DNA of 32,649 nucleotides, taken from the NCBI GenBank assembly GCA_009693115.1, contig SHXW01000027.1:1-32649 (forward strand), read 5' to 3'. Below the pieces are notes generated by a model. That model had not been told where the DNA came from, searched no databases, and was given only the letters and a program-made list of their open reading frames with translations. Below are positions 32,211-32,649 of this stretch, piece by piece. The DNA is from Dehalococcoidia bacterium (lineage in GTDB: Bacteria; Chloroflexota; Dehalococcoidia; Lucifugimonadales; Lucifugimonadaceae). A program made the translations under genes and the position numbers. Each line of letters opens with the position of its first letter. The first letter of the stretch is position 1.

Positions 32211-32649
32211 GTGAAACGACTTATTGCAACTACCCTCGCCTCCTTGATCAGCATCACGGTGCTGGCGGCAACGGCCTGCCGCGGCGGAACGGACGAGGTG
32301 ACACTCGCGCTCGATTGGTTCCCGAACTCGAACCATGCCGGTATCTATGAGGCCTTGAAGCGCGGCTATTTTGAAGCCGAAGGCATCAAGGTCAAGGTTT
32401 ACACTCCGCCCGACCCAGCGACGATCCTCCAGACCGTCGGCGCTGGACGGGATGATTTCGGCATCTCCTACCAGCCGGACCTGCTCCAGGCCCGCAGCGA
32501 AGAGGTGCCGGTAGTCTCGGTCGCTGCCATCGTCCAGCACCCCCTTAACTCGATCATGGCCCTCAAGTCGTCAGGCATCGAGCGGCCTTCGCAGCTTCGA
32601 GGAAAAAAGATCGGCTACCCCGGCATAGCGTCGAACAAGGGCATGCTCG
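32211..32649 (+). CDS. thiY: Thiamine-precursor binding lipoprotein, NMT1/THI5-like (runs off window)
   Basis: The first 146 residues are present. A basic start and a hydrophobic stretch lead to a lipobox-like A-A-T-A-C23, so it should be a lipoprotein facing outward. DWFPNSNHAGIYEALKRGYF and the following EAEGIKVKV are the NMT1/THI5 signature of ThiY proteins that bind formylaminopyrimidine or HMP. DFGISYQPDLLQAR and LRGKKIGYPG are also typical. The start is GTG at 32211 with AAGGCGG upstream. It completes the riboswitch-controlled importer. Confidence 0.92.
   Translation, partial: MKRLIATTLASLISITVLAATACRGGTDEVTLALDWFPNSNHAGIYEALKRGYFEAEGIKVKVYTPPDPATILQTVGAGRDDFGISYQPDLLQARSEEVPVVSVAAIVQHPLNSIMALKSSGIERPSQLRGKKIGYPGIASNKGML

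Noticed and set aside
1-32649. Insertion sequences, integrases, att sites, tRNA or rRNA genes
   Set aside because: No transposase or integrase motif, terminal repeats or RNA gene structure was seen.

Overview
The window is GC-rich and densely coded on both strands. Its gene content looks like a free-living bacterium, most plausibly Chloroflexota of the SAR202/Dehalococcoidia type. That placement is an inference from several divergent enolase-superfamily paralogs, an RraA-family aldolase, tandem MFS carriers, a CehA-like PHP hydrolase and a two-domain ThyX-like protein; no rRNA or tRNA is present to confirm it.

Layout. 1-3180 (minus): the start of a ketopantoate-reductase-like gene and two overlapping enolase-superfamily genes. 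3424-7871 (plus): an MDR dehydrogenase, a BCP-type peroxiredoxin with a strong terminator, and an 853-residue PHP-domain protein. 7924-10014 (minus): an SDR with altered catalytic residues and a canonical enolase-superfamily enzyme. 10184-13447 (plus): two tandem MFS carriers and a shortened APH-fold protein. 13483-18933 (minus): an RraA-family protein, a 92-residue orphan, and a cofactor block acpS-nnr-coaX-coaBC. 19290-23801 (plus): folD, then the E1alpha, E1beta and E2 genes of a pyruvate-type dehydrogenase complex; no E3 gene is seen. 23979-25640 (plus): the ThyX-superfamily protein. 25730-28394 (minus): a decayed histidine-kinase fragment, two coupled alpha/beta-hydrolases, and a decayed MFS fragment. 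28460-30040 (minus): a small Cys-rich protein and a SirB1-like transglutaminase/TPR protein. 30162-32649 (plus): a TPP riboswitch with terminator controlling an ABC importer for a thiamine precursor (ATPase, permease, start of an NMT1-type lipoprotein).

How the genes fit together. CoaX and CoaBC make 4'-phosphopantetheine, and AcpS uses CoA to charge acyl carrier protein. The dehydrogenase complex needs CoA, lipoate and thiamine diphosphate, and the last precursor is imported by the riboswitch-controlled transporter. The enolase, SDR, MDR, MFS and RraA genes look like a catabolic toolkit for hydroxy- or sugar-acid substrates; the substrates cannot be read from sequence.

No clearly new multi-gene system is visible. 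The most unusual items are single genes: a ThyX-like protein whose two halves keep complementary parts of the ThyX signature, an esterase paralog with Asp at the nucleophile elbow, an SDR whose N-S-Y-K tetrad reads S-S-Y-R, an APH-fold protein lacking its catalytic loop, and two genes whose strong Shine-Dalgarno sites point to ATC or ATT starts.
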